Shown: in pieces, positions 34,863 through 48,500 of the stretch
How positions within the stretch are numbered: the stretch's first letter is position 1
Layout: each line of letters opens with the position of its first letter
Source: Phalacrocorax aristotelis
Taxonomy: Eukaryota; Chordata; Aves; Suliformes; Phalacrocoracidae
Direction: 5' to 3'
DNA: 64,000 nt
Assembly (NCBI RefSeq): GCF_949628215.1
Contig: NC_134276.1
Span: 126,356,125-126,420,124, forward strand
Position numbers and translations under genes: made by a program
The notes under the pieces: model-generated
What the model was told of the DNA's origin: nothing
The model's database searches: none
Seen by the model: only the letters and a program-made list of their open reading frames with translations

Positions 34863-35250
34863 ACTCTCAGGGAAGTTCCCCTTCCAGCGGCAAGGTTTCA
34901 CGTCTTTTTCCTTTAAAAGGAGAGCAATGCCATACAGCTTTGCTGCTGCCTGGTGATTTATCTTTACGCAGCCCAACAGGTCCCAGAGCCTGTCTGTCTC
35001 CCTGTGTATCTTTTAACTTTCTTTCTTCTTCACCTTCTTGACATGCGAGATGAGGTTAGGGGAAATTTTCTTTGGGATCTCTGCTTCTCCATTTACCTGC
35101 AGGTCTGGCTTTTTGCTCTACCAGTTACCCGCACAGGCAGGGATTTCATTTAAGAAAAGGGAAATCCCAGCTGCTCTGAGTCTCTCTCTTTTAAATGTCC
35201 CAAGCCTCCTTCCCAACTTCTTGCTTCCTCAGTCCCGTTTAGCTCCTTTG
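34863..35250 (-). promoter_or_regulatory. CCDC80: Candidate non-coding exon 1 and core promoter of CCDC80
   Basis: The 3' edge is set by the only strong consensus donor nearby (GAGAGT|GTAAGT, GT at 34862-34861). The 5' edge is a guess from a TATA-like ATTAATATATTT (+ strand) at 35274-35285, which on the minus strand would place a start about 30 bases downstream, near 35245. A GGAATGT (ACATTCC on -, a TEAD-type motif) lies at 35307-35313. The stretch contains a 6-codon upstream ORF at 34933-34913. No transcript evidence is available. Confidence 0.35.
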
Positions 35251-35986
35251 TTTCCAGAGAGGAAAGCACCAGCATTAATATATTTTCCAGGCTGAAGAAA
35301 AACACAGGAATGTGATGCTGGAAAAAAAGGGACGCTTCCCTTTCCCCTTTCTCCACACTTCGACAAAAGCGAATTGTAAAAGACTCGTCTTTTCTTCTCT
35401 TTCCCTTCTTGGCTGGCCGCGGTCCCAGAAATGTCAGGGTAACCCCAGCCCTGCTCCCAGCCAGCCTCAGACAACGGTGGCCACTGGGAATGGGGGAAAC
35501 TTCACTCAGGATTTAACAGCTCAGCAGAACCCGCCTCCTCCCCACTCCAACACAGGGAGGGAGGAGGAGGAGGAAGGCTCTGGGGGCTGAAACACTGCAC
35601 AGCATCACAGAGCACTTCAGAGAGGGTGACTCCAGCTTTAACCCTTTCCTTCACACGTCCCAGCTCCTTGGCACTCCCTAACCTCGGCTTTCTCTTTCCT
35701 CCTATTAAACAGACACAATCTGGATAAAAAATAGTCCTCCGAGAAGCACATTTCCCCATCAGTGTCAATAACAGCTCTGGTGTTTAAGAGTTATTGTTTT
35801 GTAACCCCATTATTTCTGCCTCCTGTTCCCCTTTTCCTTGTTTGTTTGCTTCCTGGGAGTTCTCCAGTGAAATCCAATTTCTCTCTACATTGCAATCAAT
35901 TTCTCTTTCAGGTCCTCATGTGTGTTGGTATAGTCTTTTCTGCAAACATCATACAGGCATGGCTGTTTGTTAATTTGTAGTTTTTT
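35251..35986. other. CCDC80 5' flank
   Basis: This is somewhat GC-richer than the surroundings around 35400-35640, including CGCGG at about 35419 and a GGAGGAGGAGGAGGA run near 35562-35576, but it is not a clear CpG island. Proximal promoter function is likely by position only. No coding exon is supported. Confidence 0.45.
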
Positions 35987-36056
35987 AAGAGATCGGGATG
36001 TTTACTTTATTATTGTATTAAAAGAGATCGGGATGTTTACTTTATTATTGTATTAA
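35987..36056. repeat. Exact tandem duplication of a 35-bp unit
   Basis: The two copies (35987-36021 and 36022-36056) appear identical; each begins aagagatcgggatgtttact. The unit is not present elsewhere in the window as far as I can see. Absence of mismatches suggests a recent duplication or an assembly artefact. Confidence 0.95.
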
Positions 36057-39000
36057 AATTAGAGGTGCATGTATTTTCCATGAGTGCACTAAGAGTAAAA
36101 AAAAAAGAGAAAAGGTGCAAAAATACCTAAAGTGACATGGGTAAAGACAGGGTCACGTCCTTTGCTCTCCCTTCATGGTGTAAATGACACCATTCTATTG
36201 AGCTGACGTAAACTGGCACAGCTATGCTGCCAGCACCTGGTCTTTAGCTGATTCACACTGGCTTCAGTGTGTCAAGCACATTCAGTGCAAGACACCACTT
36301 AATTGTAGTTGACAGGTAACACCTAAAAACATACAAGACCTTAATACTACTTTTACTGTTTTCCAAGATTTCATTTATTTACAGAGATGCTGTTAGATTT
36401 CCATGATAATATACTGGCTATGACCTCAATTATCTTGGTGGGGGTGGGGGGAAAGGTGTACCTTCTACTTCTCTTGAAGTGAATGTTTCTAGGATAAAAA
36501 ACTTTATTTTCTTTCTCTCATTCCTTATTTGCTTCATTTTTGCTTTAAGTTGTCCAGCGCACTGATAAACGTTAGTAGTGGTTTTGCTAATATGTGGCCA
36601 CAGTTTGCATTCTGTGGCCAGTGGTTTGCCCTGGAGGTAGGGGAGGATGCTGAATGCCTGTGCTCACATTAACATGAGTGCAAAAATGCACAGCCCCTCC
36701 CAGAATATCATATCCTGCATCAGCTGGGAAGTAAGAGGATCATACCTCTCACAAGGACCACAAAACTGGAGCTCTGCGGAACAAGGGTAAGTAACATTTT
36801 CCACTTAAATTAGTGGCAGGTCAGCTGGTTTATTAACCTTGACAAGAAAAAAAAGTCTCTAAACATTACACCTTTCAATGTGACCTTTTAAAGAAAATAT
36901 AATTCCAAATGTTTTCATTTAAATGTTTCCTCCAGTTTTGCTACAAAGATTAAAAAAGAAGTGACCCTACAAGGCTGAAGCCAAGTATTTAATTTGGGGT
37001 AAATTTAATTTTTTTTAAAAAGCTAAATTACCTCAATTTTCTTGTTGGTGCTAGTTTGAAACCGCACAGAAGCAAAACATCATTTATCTGCATAGGTGTA
37101 ATGAAGCCAAGAAAAACACACTCAGTAATGACAACAAAGGAAAAAAACAGATTTCCTTACTCTCTCTGCTGTTTATCCTATCTAATTATAGATACACTAA
37201 AGAATTTCTGTGAGGACTTTGCTTTGCTCTCCCAACCTGATTAAATGTAGCATGCTACAGAATCTGTTTTAAATGTGTGAAAGAGTGGCAGATCAGTGAA
37301 GATGATAGATTGTAAGGCAGCTGTAGGGAGAGAATAGCACATAACAAGTCATGGAGCCACAGGGATTATTTCCGAGGCTGAAGCTTCTTAGTATCTTTAT
37401 CGGAGGTGAGGAATAAACTTGAAATGACTGCTGGAAATATTTGGCATCAGAATTTCTTAGAAAGTATGTAATTTATACAGACCAACATGGGACTTCTGGT
37501 AAAGTGAACATATATTTTAAAGTGCCAATGCAAAGTTGTACAGCAAGAAGCAAAAAAATGCATGAAACATGCATAAGATAAAGAACAATATCCTAAAAGG
37601 CAGCTATTCCGTAACATACTTGAAAGTCACAGTATAGAAGCCATTGGAAATAAGCTTTTGGTGTGATATTGCAGCAAGGAGAAAGTCTGCCGGCATGTCA
37701 ATGAGAAGTTATGAAGCCGTATGTAGTAGCAGTAAGGTGGTTACCATGCACATCAACCTTTGCACATCAACCTTTTCAAAAGTGACCTGATGTTTGGGTA
37801 TGATCCTATTGAAATTGTGGTGGACACAGCCCCACCTTGGTCATGGTCTTCTGCATACACAGGAAAGAGACTTCTGAAAATAAATAGCTTTTTAATCCAG
37901 CAGAGGAAGGCAGAAGCACATCCAATGATTAGGAATGAAGTCCTGATAGGCGCAGAGACTTGAAGTAATTGCAATTACTTGCAGTGTTTTTTAATAATGA
38001 TCTCAGTTAACCCCTGGGATAATTTCCCCAAGAATGTGGTGGTTTTCTGCTGTTTAGTCTCCAAATCAAGCCTCTAAAAGACCTTCTTGGCTGGACTGGA
38101 AGTCATGGCAAAAGGCTGGATTGAGATCCCTATGGACACACCTAAATGGGAAATTTGAGATCAAAGTGGCACCTACCCTTGAAGAGTGCAGCTCTCTGGA
38201 GGCTTATGGAAATTCATTCTCTAGCTCATGAAACTGCCATAAGCACTTTGAGAAAGGTGAAATGCAATGTATAAACCCTGTAACTCTCAGAGGGGTTTCA
38301 ATAAGGAACTGAAAGTTAATGCTATGTCCACAAAGGGAAAAAATACATATCTGTTTAAGGGTGAGAGTACTGCGAGTCTTTCTGTATTCTGCTTTAGGTA
38401 TCACACTTAAAAATATACATATCAAGTGTGTCAAGGGGTGCGTGCACAGCTACATTATTTCAGCTGCTAGGGAATTAAATGGAAAGTCAGCTACCTCCTG
38501 AACTAGGATTCTTTCTTGGTCCTACAAAACCTGGAGAAATAAGGTAGCAACAAGAAGGAGACAGCCAGAGGTGCGAGTGGGAAGAGCTTTCTTTTTCAAT
38601 AGGCTTCCAGGCAATCCTCCAGAGAATGGGGGGAGAAGCTGATTGCAAGGAAGGTGAAAGGAGGCAAGGGGCTGGAAAAACTGGCATCAGCTGCTTTGTA
38701 CAGTGCTAGGGAACTGGGAGCCAGATAAGCAGGTGTGGTTCCCCTGCTGATGCTGGTGGGGGGTTATTAGAGTAGAGAGCACCAGAACCTGAATCCTGTG
38801 AAGCCAGACATTGTTGATGCCCTAAGAAGGGACAGGTTTCTTGAACCCTGCTGGCTCCTTGCTTTCCTGAGAAGGGAGGAGGCTATTATTACTGACCTGA
38901 CTGTGGTCATAACCCAGCCAGCAGCTGGGGAAATAACAACTAATAGTGTAAACAGGGGAACTGTGCTGCAGCCCCCTGTATGTAAGCAGGAAAAGGAGTC

Positions 39001-42000
39001 AGTACAGGGAGGCTTGCAAAAGCAGTGACCCATAATAAAAAGAGCAGTGCCTGGTTAGTCAGACCAAGCTCCTAAAATAGAAAGGCACTTTTGATAAATA
39101 GGTTGGCCTCATTTGAGTCTTCACTTTTTAAATACGCATTTTTCACTGGACTCTCCAGAAATGTCGCTTAGAAACTGGTGATGCAATGTGGCACTTCAGG
39201 CTCTAAAAACTCATATTATAAACTTTAAAATTAAAAGTTTTAAACTGAGGCTAAGTGTCCCAGGTACTGACAGGGTTGCAGTCCCAAAGGCTCAGGCTAA
39301 ATTTGAGACACAGTGAAATTCTGATGTCTGGGTGTTGTTATTATTGGCCTGTGCTCGAGCTGAGCTTGAGTTTAGCACCTCTCCTTGTCCGGTTTACAGA
39401 GCTTCCTGGTGAGAGGACGGCTCTCTCATAGACCCATTTCTTGTTCTACATCTGGTTGACATCTGTGATGGAAACGTCAGCCAGGGAGAACAAAACATCT
39501 TCTGGCCAGGACTGACAGAAGTTCTACCCCAAACTGACTGATGCAACTGGTGTTATGTACACTAAGATGAAAGTGTTATACATGAGAGCAAATTAATACA
39601 AAGATTGCCATCTGCCGGCCTTGCAAACAGTGTTGCCTAGTCACAAGCCAGTGGGAGTGATAAAGCCATTGCAGTATGCTGCAATTGTTTTCTCAGTGAC
39701 ACAGCTGCTGAGGTGTAGCTTTCAGAAAACCACAGAAATAGTCTTGGGATAGTTACAGACAGTCAGTCGCAGAAATAATTCTTTAAATTATTAGGAAGAG
39801 AAGACTTGATTAGCTCAAATCATCAATGAGTGGGGCCAACATCCCTCTCTTAAAGCAGTATAACCCCACAGAGAAGCTGTACTACCAGCATCTCATGACG
39901 CTGATGTTCAAGATTGTCCCATGAAGTGCCGTTGGTTACCTCTCCCAGATCACATGCCCACACAGCTACATGAATTTGGCCTTGCAACTCACCAGCTGCA
40001 AGGGCCTGAATTCTCACTTCTGCATCTCTGCACAAGAGGAATTTATGCTATCATAGGTCTGAACACTGATCCATGCCACCTCTTTCTCTGGCATGCTTTC
40101 TTTGTCCTTCTCCTTCCTTTGTCTGGGGAACTGCCAGTAGATGTTGAGCCCTTCTGAACAGAGGGGGAATTCTCTCCTGCCTCTCATGGCCCCAGTTTGT
40201 AGTACAAAGCAGATATGGGCAGATGGAAGCTGGTGCTTGTGCAACTTCTCTCTTTGCACAAATACTAGGACTTGGATTCTTAATGCAGAGCTCCCAGGTC
40301 TGATCTCTTTGACGACCGTTTTGTCCAAATGAAATCACTTATGGCTTTGCACACTTGGAAGAAGATCAAGTAGAAGTTGTTCTGCAATACAGTCAGCTCA
40401 TTCACTTATCGGGGAAGACTCATCTCTCCTCTGCACTGGTAGAGGAACTTCAATGAGATTCTGCCACAAAACAGAGCCCACTAATTCAGAGGGGGTTGTT
40501 CCTTTCATATTTGTAGGCCTTATTATCTGTCCTAAAGTATTCTGGCTTACAAATATTTTTCTTGCACCCTGTAATTTAAATTTAAAAATTGTTTGTTTTT
40601 TTTTTTTTTAAAGGCTTGTTTTGATCATGAAATTGAAGGGGTAGGAATGGAGGAGGATCATGTTTAAAAACCAGACTGTGCTACGGTTCAGCAATAAAAG
40701 AGCCTTCCAAAACAGGGCTGTGCTCTGTGATTACTCTCAGTGATTATGTGTCAGAATGCTTTGGGGATGAATATAAAAAATTACTACTTACAATGTTGTG
40801 CACATTCTTGTCCTAACATTCATTACTAGTCAATGGACAAGATTCAAATCCTCTGATTGTTCTAAGTCAGAAAAGCACTTAAGCATATACTGAAGTTTCA
40901 CCTCACTTTGGTGCTTGCATGGCCATATGGAGGCAAGGCAAGGTAAGGTAAAAGACTCAAGTAGAACAAGAATTTAACATTTATGTCCCTTTGCTTCATA
41001 TTAGACAGAAGACAGTTCAAGCCTGAAAGTGACAGCTGGGAATATTATCACATGCAGATAATGTACCCCTCTTCTTGTCACGTTGTTTATGCTTACTTGT
41101 AGGCATTCATGGCCCTTTATTTATATGCTATCAGGCGCGTTATGGCATTTAATCTTCAGTAGAGTCACCCTTTTCTCTTTCCTTTGTGTGAATAGGCACT
41201 CCTGTGTCTTGCTCAGTGGTAGCCTGTGGCTCTGTCTCGTCTCCTTTGGGCTGAACTAGATCTTCTCTGCCAGACACTTTTGGAATCTTTCCTTGGTGTG
41301 TGACAGAGGAGGGGGACACCCATTGTGGTGGGTGCTCCTACTGTCAAGTGCTCCACAGGCCAGGGACCTGTACAAGGGGACATAAAACAGGGAAAAGGAG
41401 TACAAATAGTTGGAAGCCCAGAGCTCTCAAGTTCTTTCCTTGAACTAGTTTTCAGCACCAGTGTCCACTACCCAAACCTTGGAGAAGAACACTGGGGAGA
41501 CAGAGAAGAAATGGGCAAGTATCTGCTTAAACTCGAGTATTTAGAAAACCAAGTCAAAAGCTGTGGAATCATGTAGAGTGGGATGAAAATCCCCCAGCCT
41601 CCTTTAACGAGTTTCATTTGCTTTGGGAAGGCCCATGCCAGCCTCCTCAATACGCTGTTTGGCTGGCGAATACAGTTCTTCCTGTTTCCTTGCAGAATAT
41701 TTTTTTTCCCTTTGGTTGGCAGAACCTACTCACCTGGGAGAGGAGGCAGATGGCTAATTTGCTTAGTCTTATCATTCCACCAGGCTACAGGGACATGAAT
41801 CCAGTGACCTTCTTGTGCTACTTCTGGAAGTAGAAATAGGCACAGAATGATGTAGGCAGCTAGTTCTCAAACCATAATTCATGAGATGATGGTCAGTAGT
41901 CAGCAGCTGGCAATAGAACAGTGCTGACTACTCTGGTGCTTTCAACTAAAAACATATGAAGAGGGTGCAAAATGGTGTGAGAAGTCTTGAGCCATGACAT

Positions 42001-45000
42001 TGGTCCAAAGGGTTTGGGAACTAGGGGTTTTGTTTTTTGTTTTCTTAAGGTCTGTCACCCAATCTCAGCTCAGGTCAGAAGCAAACCCAAACAGGTGCCA
42101 TGTGGATAGCTTTCCACCAGGCCAAAAACTAGCAATGTTAGTTGTATTCTAATGGTTTCACTAGCAGAAAAAGCAAAGAATAAAAAAGGATCCTGGTCCG
42201 TGATACAGTGTCTCACACTGAGGAGATGTACATATGCATCTCTTTCCTGTTTGCTAATACTGGTATTGATTTGTAATCAAACAATAATAGAAAATCTGGG
42301 GTTTTGAGGTTGCTGAGGTAGTCTACTTCACAGGCAATACACTGACATAAACAAAATTGGTGCAGAGGAGATTAGGATATACAGCAGAGGTAGTGAGTGG
42401 TCTCTGCCATGCACAATCAGTGTCAGTATTTTCATTCAGGATAAAAAATACTTTTTAAGGGTGGAAGAACTTATGCGCATAAATTCCACAGCTCAATTTT
42501 GCACTGCAGGGTGAGAGACATTTTTCACAGTTATTGACAAAGGACATTCCAGCAACTAGTGAGATCTGGATTTCATTAATATATTTTGGGCTCCAGTGCA
42601 AAAGTGCTATCTGCCAGAAAAAAATGTGGTTGAAGCATGTTTTATTAATATATTGCTGCTGTTCTTGGATTATATCCCTGTAGAGGCTCACATCTGAAAT
42701 GACACATCTGATAGGCTATACATTAGATAGCATTTCAAGGTTTATTTTTTGGATCTGATTCCTTTGCAATATACAGAGACTATGTATATTGCTATTTTTA
42801 AGCATTCAGAGACAAACTGTCACTGCCCTTCTCTGGTAGATCATTATTGTGGGCTGTTTGTGGAGCACTTTAGTGCCCATGTACTAGAAGCACTAGTATT
42901 ACCATAGGGCAGTAAGTTCTTACCACTGAGTTTGGTACCTCTGTACATATGGTATGACTAGAGAATGACTTCCCAGTACAGGCAGCTTCCGTCTAAATAC
43001 ATGGGATAAAGCAGTCCAATCTTGTCAGCATCTTCCAATGAATGGGCTGAGTCACAGAAGAAAGAGTGGCAGGAGGCCTGTGCTGAGCAACCTGGAAGAC
43101 CAAAAGAAGTGTGCTTATTTCCCTGTCACCTCACCTTAGGTGATTTTATCATTAATGATAAAATCTCCCTGACAATTCATGATCTCCAAAAAGAACAAAA
43201 CAAGAGAGGGAAATCTGTATAACAGATTTCTTTGGAGAAATACACAGTAAGGACTGGTATTTCCATTGCTGGTTTTGCTTTCTAATCCTCATGTTAAAGG
43301 CAGTCTTATATGTAAACCCACCTGTGTTCCTGATATATGAACCCAGCTGCCTTGAAAGCAATGGCAAAATCCCTGTCTTCGGTGAAGACTCCTGGATTTT
43401 GCTCGTATTTATAGGATACAATTAAGCTGAAAACTTAAGGGAGATCACAGCCTTCCAAAAATTAAAGAGAGAGAAAGAAATGAGAAAGCAAATATGTTGT
43501 GAAAGAGATCCCAGGTGAAATAATTGGTCCAAGTGTTCATGTCTGGATGTTGTTATTTTTTCCGTAATTACTATAGCAAGCTCCTGCTTCCACTGAGGGG
43601 AGGTGACCTGGGATTTTTCCAGTAGCAATGGAAATTTAACACACAAATGACCAGAAGTGTTAAAGCTGCTTTACACGTGTCAGCACTGGGAGAATCAAGA
43701 TATAGCAGACATTGTTTAGTCAAATACAAAATTTTGTGAGGGTGTCCATGCACTCAAAATGGAGAGCAAGGAACAGAAAACTGCTGTCTATCAAGAAGAG
43801 ATTGTCTTAAGTAGCAAGTAACGTACAGTGATGTAGGCATGGTGATTTAGATATCTTACTTCTTGCAGATCTCTCAGAAAGTCACATTGTTGGAGTAAGG
43901 ACATTATGCTGATAAACATCCACTGCTGTTGGAAATGCCACTTGCATTTGGACCTCTAGTTTTCTTCAGTGTCCTTTCTACAGAGGTGGCGAATAAATGG
44001 TCACATGATGCTTATAAAGTAGCCAACTCACTTTACCTGCCGTAGTGAAAATCTGGAGATTTTCTAAACTCCAGAAGCGTGAGGCCACATATCTGTGCTC
44101 TCCAAAACCATTTGGGATCTATCACATCTCTTCAGGTTACAAAGCAGATGACCAGATACCAAATCCATTTTGTTCCTTTTCCACACACACTATTCTCTGA
44201 TTTTCATTTGTGTTACTAGTATTACAGTTGCTACCCATCCCAGAGGGAAAAAAACCTGAAACCAACAGAGAAAGCAATGCAATCCTATTATGGACTAATA
44301 TAATTGCAATTTATCAAAAACTACCTACTGAAATGTACTGGTTTCACACCTCCACTAATGCCCCACCCCCCGCTCTTGAAAACTGTCTGCAAATATCTAT
44401 TGCTAATAGTTGTCTGATGCTGAAACTGTGACCAACACCCCAAGACTATTTGCTGTTCATCTCACCCTTGGAATTATACTATTACATCTGATATAATCTT
44501 ATTCTTGTTAACTGCTAAGAATTCATTAAAGAAGTAGGGTTTTATGATTTCATCCATAGTGGCCATTAGTAGCCTGGTGATGGCCAGGACGCTAATGACC
44601 TGCAATCAAAAATCTGGAACATCAAGAAAATCTCTTCTTCAGGAAGGTGGTAATCTTTGCTGAAGATAATAGGTGGATAGATGGATGCGAGAGCTCAAGG
44701 GACAATGAGGGAATGGAGGCAGGAGTGCCAGGCCATTATGGTAGTTCACCAGTGCCAAACTGGCAGTGATGTGGGGACAACTTAGCAAAGGGGAGGTTTT
44801 AGGGATTTTTAAGGAACAATATAAAGGAGAAGAATGAGCATTTTTTTTTTCCCAAATGTGAGTGGCAAAATAAGATTTTATTCATCAACAGCAAGAAGCA
44901 AAGGGAACTCAGTACAGAACTAACCTTTCATTACTTAGTTCATTTAAGGCAAGTTGTCAAGTTTTTGTGTTAGAGAAATATTTCTTTATTGCTGTATTGG

Positions 45001-45160
45001 TAGCCAAAAATTTCTGACATCTGCATGACTAACATCTGCATGCCATCATGCACAGCAGATGGTGGGCTATAAAATGTCAAGAAGTTTTGGTAATGGAAAG
45101 ATCAGCAACAGACTGGAACACCAACCAGAACTATTTATAGAGGGAGGGATTTAATTCTCT
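36057..45160. other. Intergenic region upstream of CCDC80
   Basis: There is no supported coding exon or RNA gene. It contains a 14-bp tandem duplication (37747-37774), a T run at about 40589-40602 and a perfect palindrome at 43142-43165. Short ORFs on both strands are of random character. Confidence 0.55.
43142..43165. repeat. Perfect 24-bp palindrome
   Basis: The half-site gattttatcatt is followed directly by its exact reverse complement, with no spacer. It contains TTATC...GATAA (inverted GATA cores) around a central ATTAAT (homeodomain-type core). Flanking bases do not extend the symmetry. Confidence 0.95.
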
Positions 45161-45169
45161 TTGAGAAGA

Positions 45170-45560
45170 ACAACACAAGAGATTGAGAGACTGAGAGACT
45201 GACTTATGAGGAGATAGTGAAAGAAGTAGATACATTAAGCTTGGGCAAATGACAAGCCACCAGGCTGTGATATGAAGAATCAAAGAGCAGGACATTTTTT
45301 ACTGGGAAGGTTGGGGCAATGGGATCAGAGGACAAAGGCAAGTCTAGGGTAAGGTTTTTGAGGCTAAGGAGGAAATGTGTTAAAACTTTGCAAGTAACTT
45401 CTCAAGGGAGATGGCAAGAGCTCACGGTGTCTGAGTCACTTAAATCTGGACTGGGCAGAGCACTAGAGGATATCTTGTTGGCAGGGAAGTAAGTCTTCGA
45501 TGACTGTACTGGCCTTTTGCATCTCCTCCATCTCATTCTGGCATTCCAGTTCTGGAGACT
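45170..45560 (+). mobile_element. Old CR1 LINE fragment, 3' region
   Basis: GAGACTGACTTATGAGGAGA near 45199 resembles the CR1 segment for RLTYEERL. Near 45398 CTCAAGGGAGATGGCAAGAG, then CTTAAATCTGGACTGGGCAG and AGAGCACTAGAGGATATCTT match the CR1 3' end (cf. CACTAGAAAATATACTG). It ends near GGCATTCCAGTTCTG, a decayed form of the family terminus. Borders approximate. Confidence 0.75.
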
Positions 45561-48500
45561 ATTGGATACACACACGCGTCCCGTGCAGAAAGAAGGAAAA
45601 TAGGAAGAGCCCACCCGAGCTTCAGGTGTGACTTGATCCTGTGTAAACATGAACCTACTGGCCCTACAGAACAGGCATAGCTCTCGGCGAGGGAGCTAGG
45701 CTCTGCTAGGCTCACACATCATCAGCAAACTCATTAGCTAAACTGTAAAGGCGCAGCTGAATTGTTTTGCCCTCTCGTGTCTGCCAATTCTAGTGCCACC
45801 AGTGCAGCTATGCAGCTGTAACTGAAGGCAGACCTGGAAGGCAAGTGGCAGTGCAGTTATAATTCAGAGCTAAACTCAGCTGACAGCCCTGGTCCAGGTA
45901 AAGTGGGAGACAGGATACCAGCTTGATTCCCAGAGCTCCCAGCAGCATGGCCAGGTAACTTCTAGCCTTTACTTTTTAAACTGCTAAGGTTTGATGAGCT
46001 GATCTTAAACAGTAATAGATATAACACCTCCCCATATCGTTTTTAGAAAATCAGCTACACCACTGGCTTTAAGGGAAGGGATTGAACTAGTCATCTTCTT
46101 GACGTTAGAAACGCGCTTGACAGATTTGCCAAGTCAGGGCTTCATTCAGTATGGAAACAGCCCTAACTTTGCCACTGTCCCTGGTTTCAGTGGATTAGTT
46201 TGGTATGAATGAGCAGCATGTAGGGGCTGCTGTAGAGAAAGAAAACTGATGAACTCTGTGTGTTGATTCTTTCAGTCTACTCACATGTGAGTTAAACAAG
46301 CTTAAAAGAGGTGGAACTAATACTCAAGCCAGTTTTAGTGATCCTGTATAGATAAACAGCTTCTCCGGGGCGTTACACAGCAGCCTGTTACACAACCTTG
46401 CAATTTGCCACTGAACTATACCGTAACTGTTTTGCAACGCCATCTAGTGACACGTATGGATGTCTCAAACCCATACAAACTTGCTTTAGTCTGATTTTAT
46501 TGCACTGAACTGAACAGCCAATGACTTTGAAAGGAAAAGAAATGTTTACATTTAACAGCAGTGACAAGCCAACAGATATGAGTGGAGCATTTGATCTGTA
46601 GGGTCTGAGCTATTAGTTTATTCTAAATGAAAAATAAAATTGTCCACTGAAGCGATAACCTGTTCCCAGGCAGTATTGAAGTTGGGTTGTCACTCAGAGT
46701 CCTACCCCAGCTTTAGGTTTCAGTGTGAGGCCTCATGGTGTTCAAATTTTGCCTCTGCTTTTAATATAAATGAAAAACCACTTCCGTTTATGTTTCATGC
46801 CCCAAATAAACATAGTATGTAAACTATACTGGTGCTCTTCTTTTAGAGGGAATTAAAATATTGTTCCCTTAATCAGAGGCCTGTTAAAATGGAAGCCATG
46901 CTGAGAAGTTACTGATGAGTTCCCCATTTGATGAGCCTGCTACATGGTAAGCTTCCAAGGTTTATAAATCTGTGAGGAATGAGAGGGGAAAAAGCATGAT
47001 ACAGAGCCACAGAAAAGCCAGTAACCTCCTTCTGTAACCTTTAGCTGCCTAGAAAGCCACAAATCATTTTTTCCCCATTCTTCTTCAAACTTTAATATTT
47101 TGGAAAGTGTTGAATTATTGCTGGATTTTTTAACTTTGGAACTGATACTTTTTTCTCTACTTAAAAAAAAATAATGAAAACCTTATGTTTGAAAAATGTA
47201 ATAATTCTGAGGAATGGTGAAGCCCTTATTATCCTGCGGCAAGCTTGTAACTTAATTCCCACCCTTTCTAATGATCATTCTTACTCTGTTCTCCATTTGC
47301 CATCCTTGGTCAGGTCATAACGCGAAGTTCCTTTGCATCTACTATATTCTTCCCATCCTATCCCTTTTGAAGGATTCTGGCCATTTCACAGTGCAAACAT
47401 TTGGTGTTGTGGTTTTTGCATTGAACAGAAAATTTTGGAACAATCCCTTAATCTGAAACAGACATGTCTTCCCTCATCTGCCTCTCTAGCTGACTCTACA
47501 GCTGAAGGACTGTGTGATTAAGGGATATGCTCTTCTCTCAGCGGCACCCAGCACAGGCCAAACTCACCCATGGGGGTAAAAGGGGAATTCTCCATCACCC
47601 GTGCTAAATACTGGGTGTCCTCTAGAAGGCAGCCTGTAGTTTGAACAGAAGCTATGAGGGTGCAATGGATAACTAGAAGCCCTATTTGTGCAATAAGCCT
47701 ATTTCAGTCATACAATCTCTGCCCACAGATCCATTTCTGTAGAAGGTAAGTTCCCTTTCCGTTTTTCCAGGAAGCAAGTGTAATAACACACTATCTAGCA
47801 GGTCAGAAATACATGTTGCTAGGCATTGCTAAGTGTTTTTGTTAGAATCAAGTGGGACAATGCAGAACAATGCCATGCTGCCTTCATTTAGTACATTCAT
47901 TGACCCCTCTCAGGCCAGTGTTTATATGTGGATCTGCACAGACTCATATAAATACAAGCCTCAGTCCCTGTCGCACCATTCACAAAGGAGATGTTATGGC
48001 AATGCCATTTTTTCTCCTGTTTCACACATTGTGAGGTCTCTCTTAGAGGATAATGTTGTCTATATCTATTCTTTTCTATTTGAGATCCTAGAACTGAAGG
48101 CTGACATTTAGCAATACCCAAGCCTCTGCAAGGCACTTTTGAAACACAACCTATGCCTCATGACAGCCTTTATGTTAGCCACAGTTTCCAAATACAGAAA
48201 CAAAGGTGTAGGAAATTTCAGTGGCTTGATCTGTCACTCCTTCTATTGGGAGTAGTTTTCAACAATGTTGACTCCCCTTCCCTTTCTGTCTGCACAGGGC
48301 ATGGACTGAGACCTGCTGTCCTTGAAATTGCGTGTATCTCTTATCAGCTCTTCTAGTCAATGAAGTGATGGACTCTGCAGAAAGGGGAAAAAGTACATGA
48401 ACAAACATTTGGATAATCTTGCATTCTTGTATATTACCTTGAAAAGCTTCCTAAGGATATGACACAAGTTCTACAATTATAATTCTAAAATGCATGGGCC

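Noticed and set aside
37747..37774. 14-bp tandem duplication (tgcacatcaacctt twice)
   Set aside because: Too short and common in kind to call a functional repeat; noted only as local slippage.
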